From: Pandoraea norimbergensis | Lineage (GTDB): Bacteria; Pseudomonadota; Gammaproteobacteria; Burkholderiales; Burkholderiaceae | Length of the DNA stretch: 64,000 nt | NCBI RefSeq assembly: GCF_001465545.3 | Contig: NZ_CP013480.3 | Span: forward strand, 5,332,001 to 5,396,000 | Reading direction: 5' to 3' | Shown here: positions 17,164 to 25,979 of the stretch, one piece after another | Layout: every line of letters begins with the position of its first letter | Position numbering within the stretch: position 1 is the stretch's first letter | Notes under the pieces: model-generated | Told to the model about the DNA's origin: nothing | What the model saw: only the letters and a program-made list of their open reading frames with translations | The model's database searches: none | Position numbers and translations under genes: made by a program

Positions 17164-18561
17164 TTAGAACGGCAGCTTGGCGTCCGGCTTGACCGCCAGA
17201 ATGGCGCTGCGGAAGTCGTCCTGAATGCGCTTGATGGCAGCCTCGCTGTCGGCCTCGAAACGCAACACGACGACCGGCGTGGTGTTGGACGAACGCGCCA
17301 GACCAAAACCATCCGGATATTCGACACGCACGCCGTCGATCTTGATGATTTCCTGCGAGCCCTCAAACTTTGCGGTCTCGCGCAGCTTGTCGATCAGCGC
17401 GAAGTTCTCGCCTTCGGCCAGCGGAATCTGCAACTCGGGCGTCGAGATCGAGTTCGGCAGCGCGTTGAGCACTGCGCTCGGATCGGCCGACTTCGAGAGA
17501 ATCTCGAGCAGGCGCGCGCCGGTGTACAGGCCGTCGTCGAAACCGTACCAGCGGTCCTTGAAGAACACGTGACCGCTCATCTCACCAGCCAACGGCGCGC
17601 CGGTTTCCTTGAGCTTGGCCTTGACCAGCGAATGGCCCGTATTCCACATGACCGGCTCGCCGCCATGCTCACGCACCCAACTGGCGAGATTACGCGTGCA
17701 TTTGACGTCGTAAATGATCTTCTCGCCCGGGTTGCGGCTCAGCACGTCGGCCGCGAACAACATGAGCTGACGGTCCGGATAGATGATCTGGCCGTCTTTG
17801 GTCACAACCCCCAGACGGTCGCCGTCGCCATCGAAGGCGAGGCCGATCTCGGCATCGGTGGTCTGGAGCGTGCGGATCAGGTCCTGAAGGTTCTCGGGGT
17901 GTGCCGGGTCCGGGTGATGGTTCGGGAACGTGCCGTCGACGTCGCAGAACAGCTCGATAACGTCGCAACCCAGCGCATGGAACAGCGCCGGGGCGTAAGC
18001 GCCGGCCACACCGTTGCCGCAGTCGACGGCAATCTTCATCGGACGCGCCAGATGCACGTCGTTCGAGATGCGCGAACGATACGACTCGCCGATTTCGTCG
18101 GCCGTGTAGGTGCCCTGACCGGTCTCGAAATCCTGCTGCTCGATGAGCTTCGCCAGCCCCTGAATGGCATCGCCGTAAATGGCACGGCCACGCAGCACCA
18201 TCTTGAAGCCGTTGTAGTCAGGCGGGTTATGGCTGCCCGTGACCATGATGCCGGAATCGACGACGCGCCCGTGCAGGGTCACGTTGGTGGCGAAATAGAC
18301 CATCGGGGTGACAACGACGCCGATGTCGACCACGTCGACGCCGGCGGCGCGCAGGCCGTCGGAGAGTGCACCGACCAACTCGGGGCCGGACAGGCGGCCG
18401 TCACGGCCGACCACGACAGCATTGCCGCCTTCGCGACGCAGCGCCGTGCCGAAAGCGCGACCGATCAGGTGCGCGACGTTGGCATCGAGGGTCTTGCCGA
18501 CGATGCCGCGAATGTCGTATGCCTTGAAAATCGCAGGCGAAACTTGCGTGGTTTGCGTCAT
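17164..18561 (-). CDS. Phosphomannomutase/phosphoglucomutase
   Basis: A 465-residue alpha-D-phosphohexomutase (AlgC/ManB type) that interconverts hexose 1- and 6-phosphates to supply GDP-mannose, UDP-glucose and related donors. It has the four-domain pattern with phospho-serine Ser110 in VTGSHNPPDYNG, metal loop FDGDGDRLG, sugar-binding GEMSGH, and the C-terminal phosphate-binding loop (ARSSNTTP). It is placed between LPS core genes and the glycan operon, for which it would provide precursors. Confidence 0.93.
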   Translation of the reverse strand: MTQTTQVSPAIFKAYDIRGIVGKTLDANVAHLIGRAFGTALRREGGNAVVVGRDGRLSGPELVGALSDGLRAAGVDVVDIGVVVTPMVYFATNVTLHGRVVDSGIMVTGSHNPPDYNGFKMVLRGRAIYGDAIQGLAKLIEQQDFETGQGTYTADEIGESYRSRISNDVHLARPMKIAVDCGNGVAGAYAPALFHALGCDVIELFCDVDGTFPNHHPDPAHPENLQDLIRTLQTTDAEIGLAFDGDGDRLGVVTKDGQIIYPDRQLMLFAADVLSRNPGEKIIYDVKCTRNLASWVREHGGEPVMWNTGHSLVKAKLKETGAPLAGEMSGHVFFKDRWYGFDDGLYTGARLLEILSKSADPSAVLNALPNSISTPELQIPLAEGENFALIDKLRETAKFEGSQEIIKIDGVRVEYPDGFGLARSSNTTPVVVLRFEADSEAAIKRIQDDFRSAILAVKPDAKLPF

Positions 18562-18728
18562 GGAAAAGGGTCTCTCGGGAACGAGGGGGAAATTAGTACC
18601 TGATACGAATAGCAGAAGCGGGTACCCAAGCGGATTCGCGAAGCGGCATGTCAGAGCACGCCGCCATGCTGCCAGATCAAGAACGGCCCGCCACGAAGGC
18701 AGGCCGGTAACGGCTGCATTACGCTAAA

Positions 18729-18734
18729 ATTATA
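18729..18734 (-). promoter_or_regulatory. Candidate -10 element for the mutase gene
   Basis: Minus-strand TATAAT lies 168 bp upstream of the mutase ATG. The -35 position (about 18752-18757) is poor, so the call rests on the -10 only. Confidence 0.4.
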
Positions 18735-18843
18735 CGGGACTTCGCCGCACTGCGGCACGCCGCGAAACCCTTGTCAGCGAGTACCTACAATCGCCCTGCG
18801 AACCGTACCGGCTCACGATGACAAGCCAGTGAAGTCCCCCAGC

Positions 18844-18870
18844 ACCGGCCTCCCAAGGCCGGTTTTGCTT
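18844..18870 (+). terminator. Hairpin with T-rich tail upstream of flippase gene
   Basis: ACCGGCCT (18844-18851) pairs with AGGCCGGT (18856-18863) around a CCCA loop, followed by TTTGCTTATTTT. The plus-strand flippase starts 20 bp later, so this may attenuate the operon or end a short upstream transcript. Confidence 0.6.
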
Positions 18871-18883
18871 ATTTTGAGAACGA

Positions 18884-20122
18884 GTGAGCCCCGCGCCCGC
18901 CCACATGCCCTACCGGACCATCATTCGCAACATCCTCTGGATGCTGACCGAGCGCGGCGCGCAAATCGTCGGCGGCATCGTGGTCTCCGGCCTGCTCGCC
19001 CGTAGTCTCGGTGCCGCCCAGTTCGGCCTGTTTCAATACGCGCAATCGCTGGTGTTTCTGGCCGCCTCGCTCACGCTGCTGTGCGGCAGCGAAGTCGTCG
19101 TGCCCCGCCTCGTGGGCAAGCCCGAAGCGGAGCAGCGCACTGTCATCGCGCACGCCTTCATGCTGCGTCTGGGCGCCGCCGCCGTGGCCTACGCGGCGCT
19201 GGCGGTCTACGTGATCGTGTTCGCCGACTCGGAACTAATGGCGGCCGCCCTCTGGCTCGGCGTGGCGCTGTGGTTCCGCGAGCCGGTCGGCATCGTCATC
19301 GCCTGGTTGCAGGCACGCACGTTCAATCGCCCCAGCGTGACGGCCAACCTGTGCGCGCTCGGCGCCAAGCTCGCACTGGTGGCAGTGTTGTTCGTCACCC
19401 ATGCGGGCATCGTCGCGTTCGCCATCGTCTACGCCGTGGAAGCCGTGGTCGCCGCAGCCCTGCTCGCCCGCTATTACTTCCGGCATTCCCCATCCACTCG
19501 AGTGATCTGGCGGCCCGATCTGCTGCGCGAGTTGCTCACGAACGGCATGACGTTCTGGGGCGGTTTGATGCTGATGATGCTCTTCAAGCGCATCGACCAA
19601 CTCGTGCTCAAGCCGATCATTCCGCTGGCCGAACTCGGCGCCTATGCGGCCGCCATGCAGATTACGGAGAACTTCGTACTCGTCGCGCCGATCATCGCGA
19701 ATTCGCTGGCACCGCAGTTGATCTTTCAGGCGAACGACAACCTGCACGCGCGCCGCAATACGGTGCGCGCTATGTGGCTGATGGTCGCCGCCGGGGCAAG
19801 TCTGGCCATCCCCATCGCGCTGCTCGCCCCGTGGATCGTGCATTTGATCTACGGCGCCGGGTTTGCGGAGTCAGCGCAGATTCTGCGCGTGTCGGCCCTG
19901 ATGGGCATTCTGGTGTTTGCCGACGCCGCCCTCAATCTGACGCTGGTGCGGCGCGGCGCCGGACGCTGGGTGATCGCCAAGTGGCTGTTCGCGGCAGTGA
20001 TCGCGTTCGTCGTGGTGCGCACGTTCGCGCCACAAATCGGGGCACTGGCGGGTGCGTTAGGGTATGGCGCGGGCTACGCCGCCGCCCTCGCCCTCGGCAT
20101 CTGGCTGCTGCGACGGGACTGA
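18884..20122 (+). CDS. Wzx-like polysaccharide flippase
   Basis: A 412-residue polytopic protein with about 12 predicted membrane helices, of the MATE/MVF-type polysaccharide biosynthesis (Wzx/RfbX) superfamily. It has a basic RNILWMLTERGAQIVGG start, the SLGAAQFGLFQYAQSL region after TM1, and FKRIDQLVLKPI in the central loop. It should flip undecaprenyl-linked oligosaccharide to the periplasm. GTG at 18884 has GAGAAC 6-7 nt upstream; an ATG at 18905 is the alternative. It is the first gene of a five-gene plus-strand operon; the next starts 4 bp after its stop. Confidence 0.87.
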   Translation: MSPAPAHMPYRTIIRNILWMLTERGAQIVGGIVVSGLLARSLGAAQFGLFQYAQSLVFLAASLTLLCGSEVVVPRLVGKPEAEQRTVIAHAFMLRLGAAAVAYAALAVYVIVFADSELMAAALWLGVALWFREPVGIVIAWLQARTFNRPSVTANLCALGAKLALVAVLFVTHAGIVAFAIVYAVEAVVAAALLARYYFRHSPSTRVIWRPDLLRELLTNGMTFWGGLMLMMLFKRIDQLVLKPIIPLAELGAYAAAMQITENFVLVAPIIANSLAPQLIFQANDNLHARRNTVRAMWLMVAAGASLAIPIALLAPWIVHLIYGAGFAESAQILRVSALMGILVFADAALNLTLVRRGAGRWVIAKWLFAAVIAFVVVRTFAPQIGALAGALGYGAGYAAALALGIWLLRRD

Positions 20123-20126
20123 CGCG

Positions 20127-21257
20127 ATGACGACAGCCTCACCCAACCGCCCGCCCCAGACGATCTGCCTGTTCACCGGCACATTGGCCGCTTTTGCCGG
20201 TGCCGAGCGGGCGACCGCCACACTGGCCAACGCGCTTGCCGCACGCGGACACCGCGTGCACGTGCTCTCGCTGTGGGGCCACACCCCCGTCTTTGCGTTG
20301 GCCTCCGATGTTCAGCATCACGCACTGTTTGCCGAGCGCGTGGCTTTCAAACATCACTACTTCTCGATCGTTCGTAACGTTCGGCGGTATGTGCGAGAAC
20401 ACGGTATCGACGTAATGATCGACGTCGACCCGATGCTCGCGCTCTACACACTGCCTGCGACGTTCGGTCTGTCACTGCGCCGTATCGCGTGGGAGCACAG
20501 CACCTATGCGAGCGACCTCGGCCGTCGCGCACGCCGTTGGGCGCGAAGTCTGGCCGCGCGGCGCTACGATGCCGTCGTGGTTTTGACCGACGCCGATCGC
20601 GACGCCTGGCAAGCCCACCATCCCCACGCGCGAGCGCAATTCGTCACGTTGCCCAATCCGCTGGGCATTGCCGCCCCGGCGCAAGCGCCCTCGCATGACG
20701 ACGCACGTTGCATTCTCGCTGTCGGGCGGCTGGTGCCCGAAAAGGGGTTCGACCGGCTGATCGACGCATGGGCGAAAATCGCGGCGGATGCGCCCGGCTG
20801 GCAGGTCCGGATCGTTGGCGACGGGGCATTGCGCGATGCACTTCTTGCGCAGACCCGCGAGCGTGGTGTCGGCGACAGCGTGCAGTTGCTGCCTGCCGTG
20901 GCCGAGATTGCCCGGCATTACGCCGAAGCCGCGATCTACTGCCTGCCGTCGCGACGAGAAAGCTTCGGACTGGTGCTGCTCGAAGCGCAGGCGTTTGCGC
21001 TGCCCATCGCGGGCTTTGCTGCCGACGCCGGACCCCGGGCACTGCTGCATGACGGCATCGACAGTCTGATCGCCACCGATGGCGATATCGACGCGCTCGC
21101 CCTCGTGCTGCGCCGTCTGATCGACGATGCCCCACTTCGTCAGCGGCTGGGTGCTGCCGGCTACGCGCACGCTCAGGCGTTTCAGCCCGATGCCATCGCG
21201 GTGCGTTGGGAGACGTTGTGGTCGCACACGACAACTGTCCCGGGGAGCCCCGCATGA
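20127..21257 (+). CDS. Glycosyltransferase family 4 protein
   Basis: A 376-residue GT-B enzyme. The N-terminal domain has the acceptor loop GTLAAFAGAERATA. The C-terminal donor domain starts at ILAVGRLVPEKGFDRLIDAW (about residue 195), with the EX7E-type motif in SRRESFGLVLLEAQAFALP. Donor and acceptor are unknown; retaining GT4 family. It lies between flippase and second glycosyltransferase and overlaps the latter by 4 bp (ATGA), indicating one transcription unit. Confidence 0.9.
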   Translation: MTTASPNRPPQTICLFTGTLAAFAGAERATATLANALAARGHRVHVLSLWGHTPVFALASDVQHHALFAERVAFKHHYFSIVRNVRRYVREHGIDVMIDVDPMLALYTLPATFGLSLRRIAWEHSTYASDLGRRARRWARSLAARRYDAVVVLTDADRDAWQAHHPHARAQFVTLPNPLGIAAPAQAPSHDDARCILAVGRLVPEKGFDRLIDAWAKIAADAPGWQVRIVGDGALRDALLAQTRERGVGDSVQLLPAVAEIARHYAEAAIYCLPSRRESFGLVLLEAQAFALPIAGFAADAGPRALLHDGIDSLIATDGDIDALALVLRRLIDDAPLRQRLGAAGYAHAQAFQPDAIAVRWETLWSHTTTVPGSPA

Positions 21258-22393
21258 AGATCGTACTGTTCGTGACCGGCTTGCAGTTGGGCGGCGCGGA
21301 AACGCAGGTCGCCGATCTTGCTCGCGGATTTCTCGCGCGCGGGCACGACGTCGTCATGATCTCGTTGACCGGCGAGTGCACCGTCCGGTTGCCGGACTCG
21401 CCCCGCTTCTCCCTGATCGAATTACGCGCCGCCAAGACGCCGTGGTCGCTGGCCGCGGCGGTGGCGAAGTTTGCCTCGCACATCCGGCGCTTGCGGCCCG
21501 ACGTCGTGCACGCCCACATGGTGCACGCGAACTTGCTGGCCCGCGTTGCCCGGCTGTTTGCGCCGATGCCGGTGCTCGTCACCAGCGCGCACAGCCGCAA
21601 TGAAGGCGGGAAGCTGCGCATGCTTGCGTATCGGCTCACCGACCGGCTCACCGACCTGACGACCAATGTCAGCGACGACGCCGTCGCCGCGTTCGTCGCC
21701 CAGCGTGCCGCCCCTGCGGCACGTATCGTCAGCATGCCCAACGGGATCGACACCCAGCGTTACCAGCCCGATCCGGCCGATCGCCCTGCGCTGCGTGAGC
21801 GTTTGCTGCAAGCGCAGACACGTTCGTCCTTCGCTCCCGTTGTCTTTGCCGCCGGACGTTTGGTCGATGCGAAGGATTACCCGACGCTGTTCGCCGCCTT
21901 CGAACACGTGCTCGCCGAGATGCCCGATGCCCGGCTGTATATCGCCGGCGACGGTCCGCTGCGTGCCGGGTTGCAGGCACGGATCGAAACACTGAACCGA
22001 ACGAACGCCATCACGAACGCCATCACGCTGCTGGGCCGTCGCGACGATGTGGCGCAGTGGCTGCGCGCCGCCGATGTCTACGCGATGTCTTCAGCATGGG
22101 AAGGCCTGCCGCTGGTCGTCGGCGAAGCCATGGCGAGCGGCCTGCCAGTGGTGTCGACCGACTGTGGCGGCGTGCGCGAGTTGATCGGCACCGATAGCGA
22201 CAATGTCCTCGTGCCTGTCGGCGACGCCCAAGCGCTGGGCCATGCCCTGCTCCGGATGCTGCATCTGAGCCCCGGCGCACGCGATGCGATCGGGGCTGCC
22301 AACCGCGAGCGCATCGTTACGCATTACTCGCTTGACGCCGTCGTGGCGCGCTGGCTCGATGCCTACGCGCAGCTCGCCGCACGGCCTGCTTGA
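21254..22393 (+). CDS. Glycosyltransferase family 4 protein
   Basis: A 379-residue GT-B enzyme with N-terminal FVTGLQLGGAETQVADLA (typical WcaL/WbpX-like N-domain) and a C-terminal donor domain with FAAGRLVDAKDYPTL and SSAWEGLPLVVGEAMASGLP (EX7E). GGGGAG lies 7 nt before the ATG at 21254. Sugar specificity cannot be read from sequence. It belongs to the flippase/WecA operon. Confidence 0.9.
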   Translation: MKIVLFVTGLQLGGAETQVADLARGFLARGHDVVMISLTGECTVRLPDSPRFSLIELRAAKTPWSLAAAVAKFASHIRRLRPDVVHAHMVHANLLARVARLFAPMPVLVTSAHSRNEGGKLRMLAYRLTDRLTDLTTNVSDDAVAAFVAQRAAPAARIVSMPNGIDTQRYQPDPADRPALRERLLQAQTRSSFAPVVFAAGRLVDAKDYPTLFAAFEHVLAEMPDARLYIAGDGPLRAGLQARIETLNRTNAITNAITLLGRRDDVAQWLRAADVYAMSSAWEGLPLVVGEAMASGLPVVSTDCGGVRELIGTDSDNVLVPVGDAQALGHALLRMLHLSPGARDAIGAANRERIVTHYSLDAVVARWLDAYAQLAARPA

Positions 22394-22408
22394 ACTTTCT
22401 GATCACCC

Positions 22409-23563
22409 ATGCGCCCACCCGTTCTGTTCTGCTCCAATTCGTTCTGGTCGATCCACAACTTCCGCGGCGGCCCGATCCGTGCCCTGCTGGCCGACGGCTA
22501 CCCGGTGCATGTGGTCGCCCCGGATGACGACTATGCGCCGCTCCTGCGCGCGATGGGGTGCGTCGTGCACCTCATGCCGATGGCGTCGAAAGGCAAGAAT
22601 CCGCTCGACGATCTCGCGCTTGCCCGGCGATTGTTCCGCCTTTACCGTAGCGTTCGCCCCGCCGTGTGCTTTCACTACACGATCAAGCCCAATATCTACG
22701 GCGCCATGGCCGCGCATTGGGCCGGCATTCCCTCGGTGTCGATCACCACGGGCATGGGCACGGTCTTCATCAATCGTTCGTTCCTGACCCGGATCGTCCG
22801 CCTGCTCTACCGCCACGCGTTTCGCCATACGCGGGAGAACTGGTTCCTGAACGAATCGGATTTCGACGCGATGGTCGGCGGCGGGCTCGTCGACCTGCGC
22901 AAGGCCCGACTTCTGCCCGGAGAAGGGGTGAATCTCGATCACTTCGCCAGCGCGCCATGGCCGGCCGACAACGGTTCGTTCCGATTTCTGCTGATCGCCC
23001 GCATGTTGCGCGACAAGGGCGTGCTGGAGTTCATCGAGGCGGCCCGCGCGCTCAAATCGTCGGCACCCCATGTCAAATGCCAGTTGCTGGGCCCGGCCGA
23101 TGTGGAGAACCCCACGGCCATTTCACGCGATCAGATCGCCGAATGGGAACGGGAAGGGCTGGTCGAGTACCTGGGAGTGACGCAGGAAGTGCGGCCCGCG
23201 ATCGCACAGGCGCACTGCATTGTGCTGCCGTCGTATCGCGAAGGCTTGTCCCGGACGCTGCTCGAAGCGGGGGCCATGGCACGCCCGGTGATCACGACCG
23301 ACGTGCAAGGATGCCGCGAAGTGGTCGACCATGGCATCACCGGATGGGTCGTGCCGGTTCAGGATGCCAAGGCATTGGCAACGCAAATGGCGGCAACTTC
23401 TGGCATGCCCCTGCCGGAATTGCAGGCAGTTGGACGGGCCGGGCGTGCTAAAGTAGCGCAAAATTTCGACGAAGGTCTGGTGATCGCAGAGTATTTCAGA
23501 ATCCTCGGCGAGATCGATGGGAGCCCCACTCGCACCCGGCTCTCATCCGATTCAGCGCAATAA
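22409..23563 (+). CDS. Glycosyltransferase family 4 protein (PglA/WbpX-like)
   Basis: A 384-residue GT-B enzyme. The N-domain carries SFWSIHNFRGGPIRAL and HYTIKPNIYGAMAA; the latter pattern is common in enzymes that extend N-acetylhexosamine-PP-undecaprenol (PglA-type, inference). The donor domain has LLIARMLRDKGVLEFIEAA and SYREGLSRTLLEAGAMARP (EX7E). The gene follows the second glycosyltransferase by 15 bp and precedes the first WecA-like gene by 55 bp. It is the best candidate for the enzyme adding the second sugar to the lipid-linked primer. Confidence 0.88.
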   Translation: MRPPVLFCSNSFWSIHNFRGGPIRALLADGYPVHVVAPDDDYAPLLRAMGCVVHLMPMASKGKNPLDDLALARRLFRLYRSVRPAVCFHYTIKPNIYGAMAAHWAGIPSVSITTGMGTVFINRSFLTRIVRLLYRHAFRHTRENWFLNESDFDAMVGGGLVDLRKARLLPGEGVNLDHFASAPWPADNGSFRFLLIARMLRDKGVLEFIEAARALKSSAPHVKCQLLGPADVENPTAISRDQIAEWEREGLVEYLGVTQEVRPAIAQAHCIVLPSYREGLSRTLLEAGAMARPVITTDVQGCREVVDHGITGWVVPVQDAKALATQMAATSGMPLPELQAVGRAGRAKVAQNFDEGLVIAEYFRILGEIDGSPTRTRLSSDSAQ

Positions 23564-23618
23564 GCTGACACCAGTCGCACATAAGAACTAACAACGCGCT
23601 CAACGACTTGTCCGCACT

Positions 23619-24719
23619 ATGCTGAACCTGACATTGGCCCTCGTAGTCTCGTTTGTCACCACGCTGCTGATCGTGCGTTATGCCCACGTGCACGCGCACT
23701 TCTCGAGCGACAGCGACACGAAGGGCGTCCAGAAGGTCCATGCGCATCCGGTGCCACGCATCGGCGGGCTGGGCATCATGTTCGGCCTGCTTGCCGCTGG
23801 AACGTTTGCGAAGCTCCACTACGACGGCCCCCTGGAGGAGATTCTCCTTCTCGCGGCGAGCGCCGCCCCGGTGTTCCTTGGCGGCTTCATCGAAGACATC
23901 ACCAAACGGGTGTCGCCGCGCATGCGCCTGTTGTGCGCCATGATCTCAGCGTTCGTCGCCTATCTGATACTCGGCATTCACATCAATCGCATCGGCATCG
24001 CGCCGATCGATCATCTGCTGACGATCCCCGTCATTTCAGTCGTGCTGACGGTCGTCTGCACCGCCGCCATGACGAATGCGGTCAATATCATCGATGGCTT
24101 CAATGGTCTGGCGGCGATGGTGAGCATCTTCATGTTCGCCTCTCTCGGCTACGTCGCCTTTCAAGTGGGCGACTACATCGTGCTGGCCACGTCGATGATC
24201 ATGATCGGGGCCGTGCTGGGCTTCTTCATCTTCAATTACCCGAATGGCCTGATCTTCCTCGGCGACGGCGGTGCCTATTTTGTCGGCTTCATGCTGGCCG
24301 AACTGGCCATTCTGCTGGTCATGCGCAACCCGGCCGTGTCGCCGTGGTATCCCGCGCTCATGCTGATCTATCCGATCTTCGAAGTGTGCTTCTCGATCTA
24401 TCGCCGCCGCTTCATCCGGGGGGTTTCGCCCAGCATGCCCGACGGCGTGCACCTGCACATGCTCATTTACAAGCGCATTCTGCGCTGGGCGGTCGGCTCG
24501 CGGGTCGCAGCGCAACTCACGCGCCGTAATTCGCTGACGTCGCCGTACCTGTGGGTGCTTTGCCTGCTCGCGGTCATTCCCGCAACGATCTTCTGGCGCC
24601 ACACGGGCATTCTCGTCGCGTGTTGTCTGGCGTTTATCGTGACCTACACGTGGCTGTATCGCCGCATCGTACGGTTCCGCTCGCCGCGCTGGTTGATCGT
24701 CAAGAAAAAGAAATCCTGA
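23619..24719 (+). CDS. WecA/MraY-family undecaprenyl-phosphate sugar-phosphate transferase (copy 1)
   Basis: A 366-residue, roughly 11-helix integral membrane enzyme of the polyprenyl-phosphate N-acetylhexosamine-1-phosphate transferase family, which starts lipid-linked glycan assembly. It has the early VHAHPVPRIGGLG loop, the Mg-binding NAVNIIDGFNGLA motif, FLGDGGAYFVGF, and the cytoplasmic HLHMLIYKR segment with His residues used for substrate binding. The C-terminus is Lys-rich (KKKKS). It is closely related to the next gene, evidently by tandem duplication. The UDP-sugar used is unknown. Confidence 0.92.
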   Translation: MLNLTLALVVSFVTTLLIVRYAHVHAHFSSDSDTKGVQKVHAHPVPRIGGLGIMFGLLAAGTFAKLHYDGPLEEILLLAASAAPVFLGGFIEDITKRVSPRMRLLCAMISAFVAYLILGIHINRIGIAPIDHLLTIPVISVVLTVVCTAAMTNAVNIIDGFNGLAAMVSIFMFASLGYVAFQVGDYIVLATSMIMIGAVLGFFIFNYPNGLIFLGDGGAYFVGFMLAELAILLVMRNPAVSPWYPALMLIYPIFEVCFSIYRRRFIRGVSPSMPDGVHLHMLIYKRILRWAVGSRVAAQLTRRNSLTSPYLWVLCLLAVIPATIFWRHTGILVACCLAFIVTYTWLYRRIVRFRSPRWLIVKKKKS

Positions 24720-24769
24720 TTGTCCGCTTCACTCTTTGATGGCCTCATCGCAGGCCATCGGGCTGCATC

Positions 24770-25861
24770 ATGCTGAGTCTTGCCATCGCTCTCGTCGTGT
24801 CGTTCGTCGCGACGCTGCTTATCGTGCGCTACGCGCATGTTCACGCCCGCTTTTCCGGTGACAGCGATGTCGTCGGCGTACAGAAATTTCACGTCCGCCC
24901 GGTGCCCCGCATTGGCGGCGTCGGCATTCTGGCCGGCCTGATCGTCGCCGCCACGGCCCTCGCCTTCCCCTACCCGAAAGTCGCGCGCGACATTCTGATG
25001 CTCGTGGCCTGCGGCCTGCCGGCGTTTCTCGGTGGTTTTGTCGAAGACCTGACCAAGAAGGTCACGCCGACGGTGCGACTGGTCTGCACCATGTTCGCCG
25101 CCCTGCTCGCGTGGCTGTTGCTCGACATTCGCATCACGCGCATCGACATCGGTTTTGCCGATCGGGCGCTGCTGCTTGCCGCCGTGTCGGTGCCGCTCAC
25201 GGTGCTGTGTGTGGCCGGCATGGCCAATGCGGTCAACATCATCGATGGCTTTAACGGGCTCGCCGCCATGGTCGCCATGATCATGTTCGCCTCGCTCGGC
25301 TATGTCGGGTTTCAGGTGCAGGACCCCATTGTGCTCACCACCTCGATGATCATGGTTGGGGCCATTCTGGGATTCTTCATCTTCAACTTCCCCGGCGGCC
25401 TGATCTTCCTCGGCGATGGCGGGGCCTATTTCGTCGGCTTCATGCTGGCCGAAATCGCCATCCTGCTCGTGATGCGCAACCCTCAGGTCTCGCCGTGGTA
25501 TCCCGCGCTGATGGTGATTTACCCGGCCTTCGAGGTCTGTTTCTCGATCTATCGCAAGCGCTTCGTGCGCGGCATCTCGCCCGGTATTCCCGATGGCGTG
25601 CACCTGCACATGCTCGTGTACAAGCGGTTGATGCGCTGGGCGGTTGGCGTGCGCACTGCGAGTGCCCTCACGCAACGCAATTCCTTGACCTCCCCGTACC
25701 TGTGGCTGTTATGCTTGCTGGCAGTGATCCCGGCGACTGTCTTCTGGCGACACAGCCTGGTGCTCGCACTTTGCTGCGTCGCCTTCATGGTGACGTATGT
25801 CTGGCTGTACCTGCGCATCGTCCGCTTTAAGGCACCCCGCTGGCTGATCTACAAAAAATGA
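24770..25861 (+). CDS. WecA/MraY-family undecaprenyl-phosphate sugar-phosphate transferase (copy 2)
   Basis: A 363-residue paralogue of the preceding gene, with the same motifs (VRPVPRIGGVG, NAVNIIDGFNGLA, FLGDGGAYFVGF, HLHMLVYKR). Identity is high in catalytic and C-terminal parts; differences cluster in about residues 55-145, the helices and loops before the Mg-binding motif. All catalytic residues I can check are intact, so both copies look functional. The 50-bp spacer contains a perfect 8-bp hairpin (24738-24745 with 24752-24759) without a T-tract. Possible roles are different sugar specificity or dosage. Confidence 0.92.
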   Translation: MLSLAIALVVSFVATLLIVRYAHVHARFSGDSDVVGVQKFHVRPVPRIGGVGILAGLIVAATALAFPYPKVARDILMLVACGLPAFLGGFVEDLTKKVTPTVRLVCTMFAALLAWLLLDIRITRIDIGFADRALLLAAVSVPLTVLCVAGMANAVNIIDGFNGLAAMVAMIMFASLGYVGFQVQDPIVLTTSMIMVGAILGFFIFNFPGGLIFLGDGGAYFVGFMLAEIAILLVMRNPQVSPWYPALMVIYPAFEVCFSIYRKRFVRGISPGIPDGVHLHMLVYKRLMRWAVGVRTASALTQRNSLTSPYLWLLCLLAVIPATVFWRHSLVLALCCVAFMVTYVWLYLRIVRFKAPRWLIYKK

Positions 25862-25979
25862 AAGACCACGGGGGGCGACGCACTTTGGTAGGCCATTGAA
25901 TGGTAAGCCACTGAAGTGCGCAGCCGCGGCACACGGAATCCCCCTGTTCGGGACAACAAGACAAGACAGCGCCACCGCG

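Larger units (their letters stand above)
18562..18883. other. 322-bp divergent intergenic region between mutase and glycan operon
   Basis: No ORF is credible here. It holds a perfect TATAAT on the minus strand (18729-18734) for the mutase gene and a terminator-like hairpin on the plus strand at 18844-18863, just before the flippase start. A leader transcript or small RNA ending at that hairpin is possible. Confidence 0.5.

Noticed and set aside
25893..25925. Imperfect direct repeat (GGCCATTGAATGG / AGCCACTGAAGTG) before apaH
   Set aside because: Too short and mismatched to support a function.
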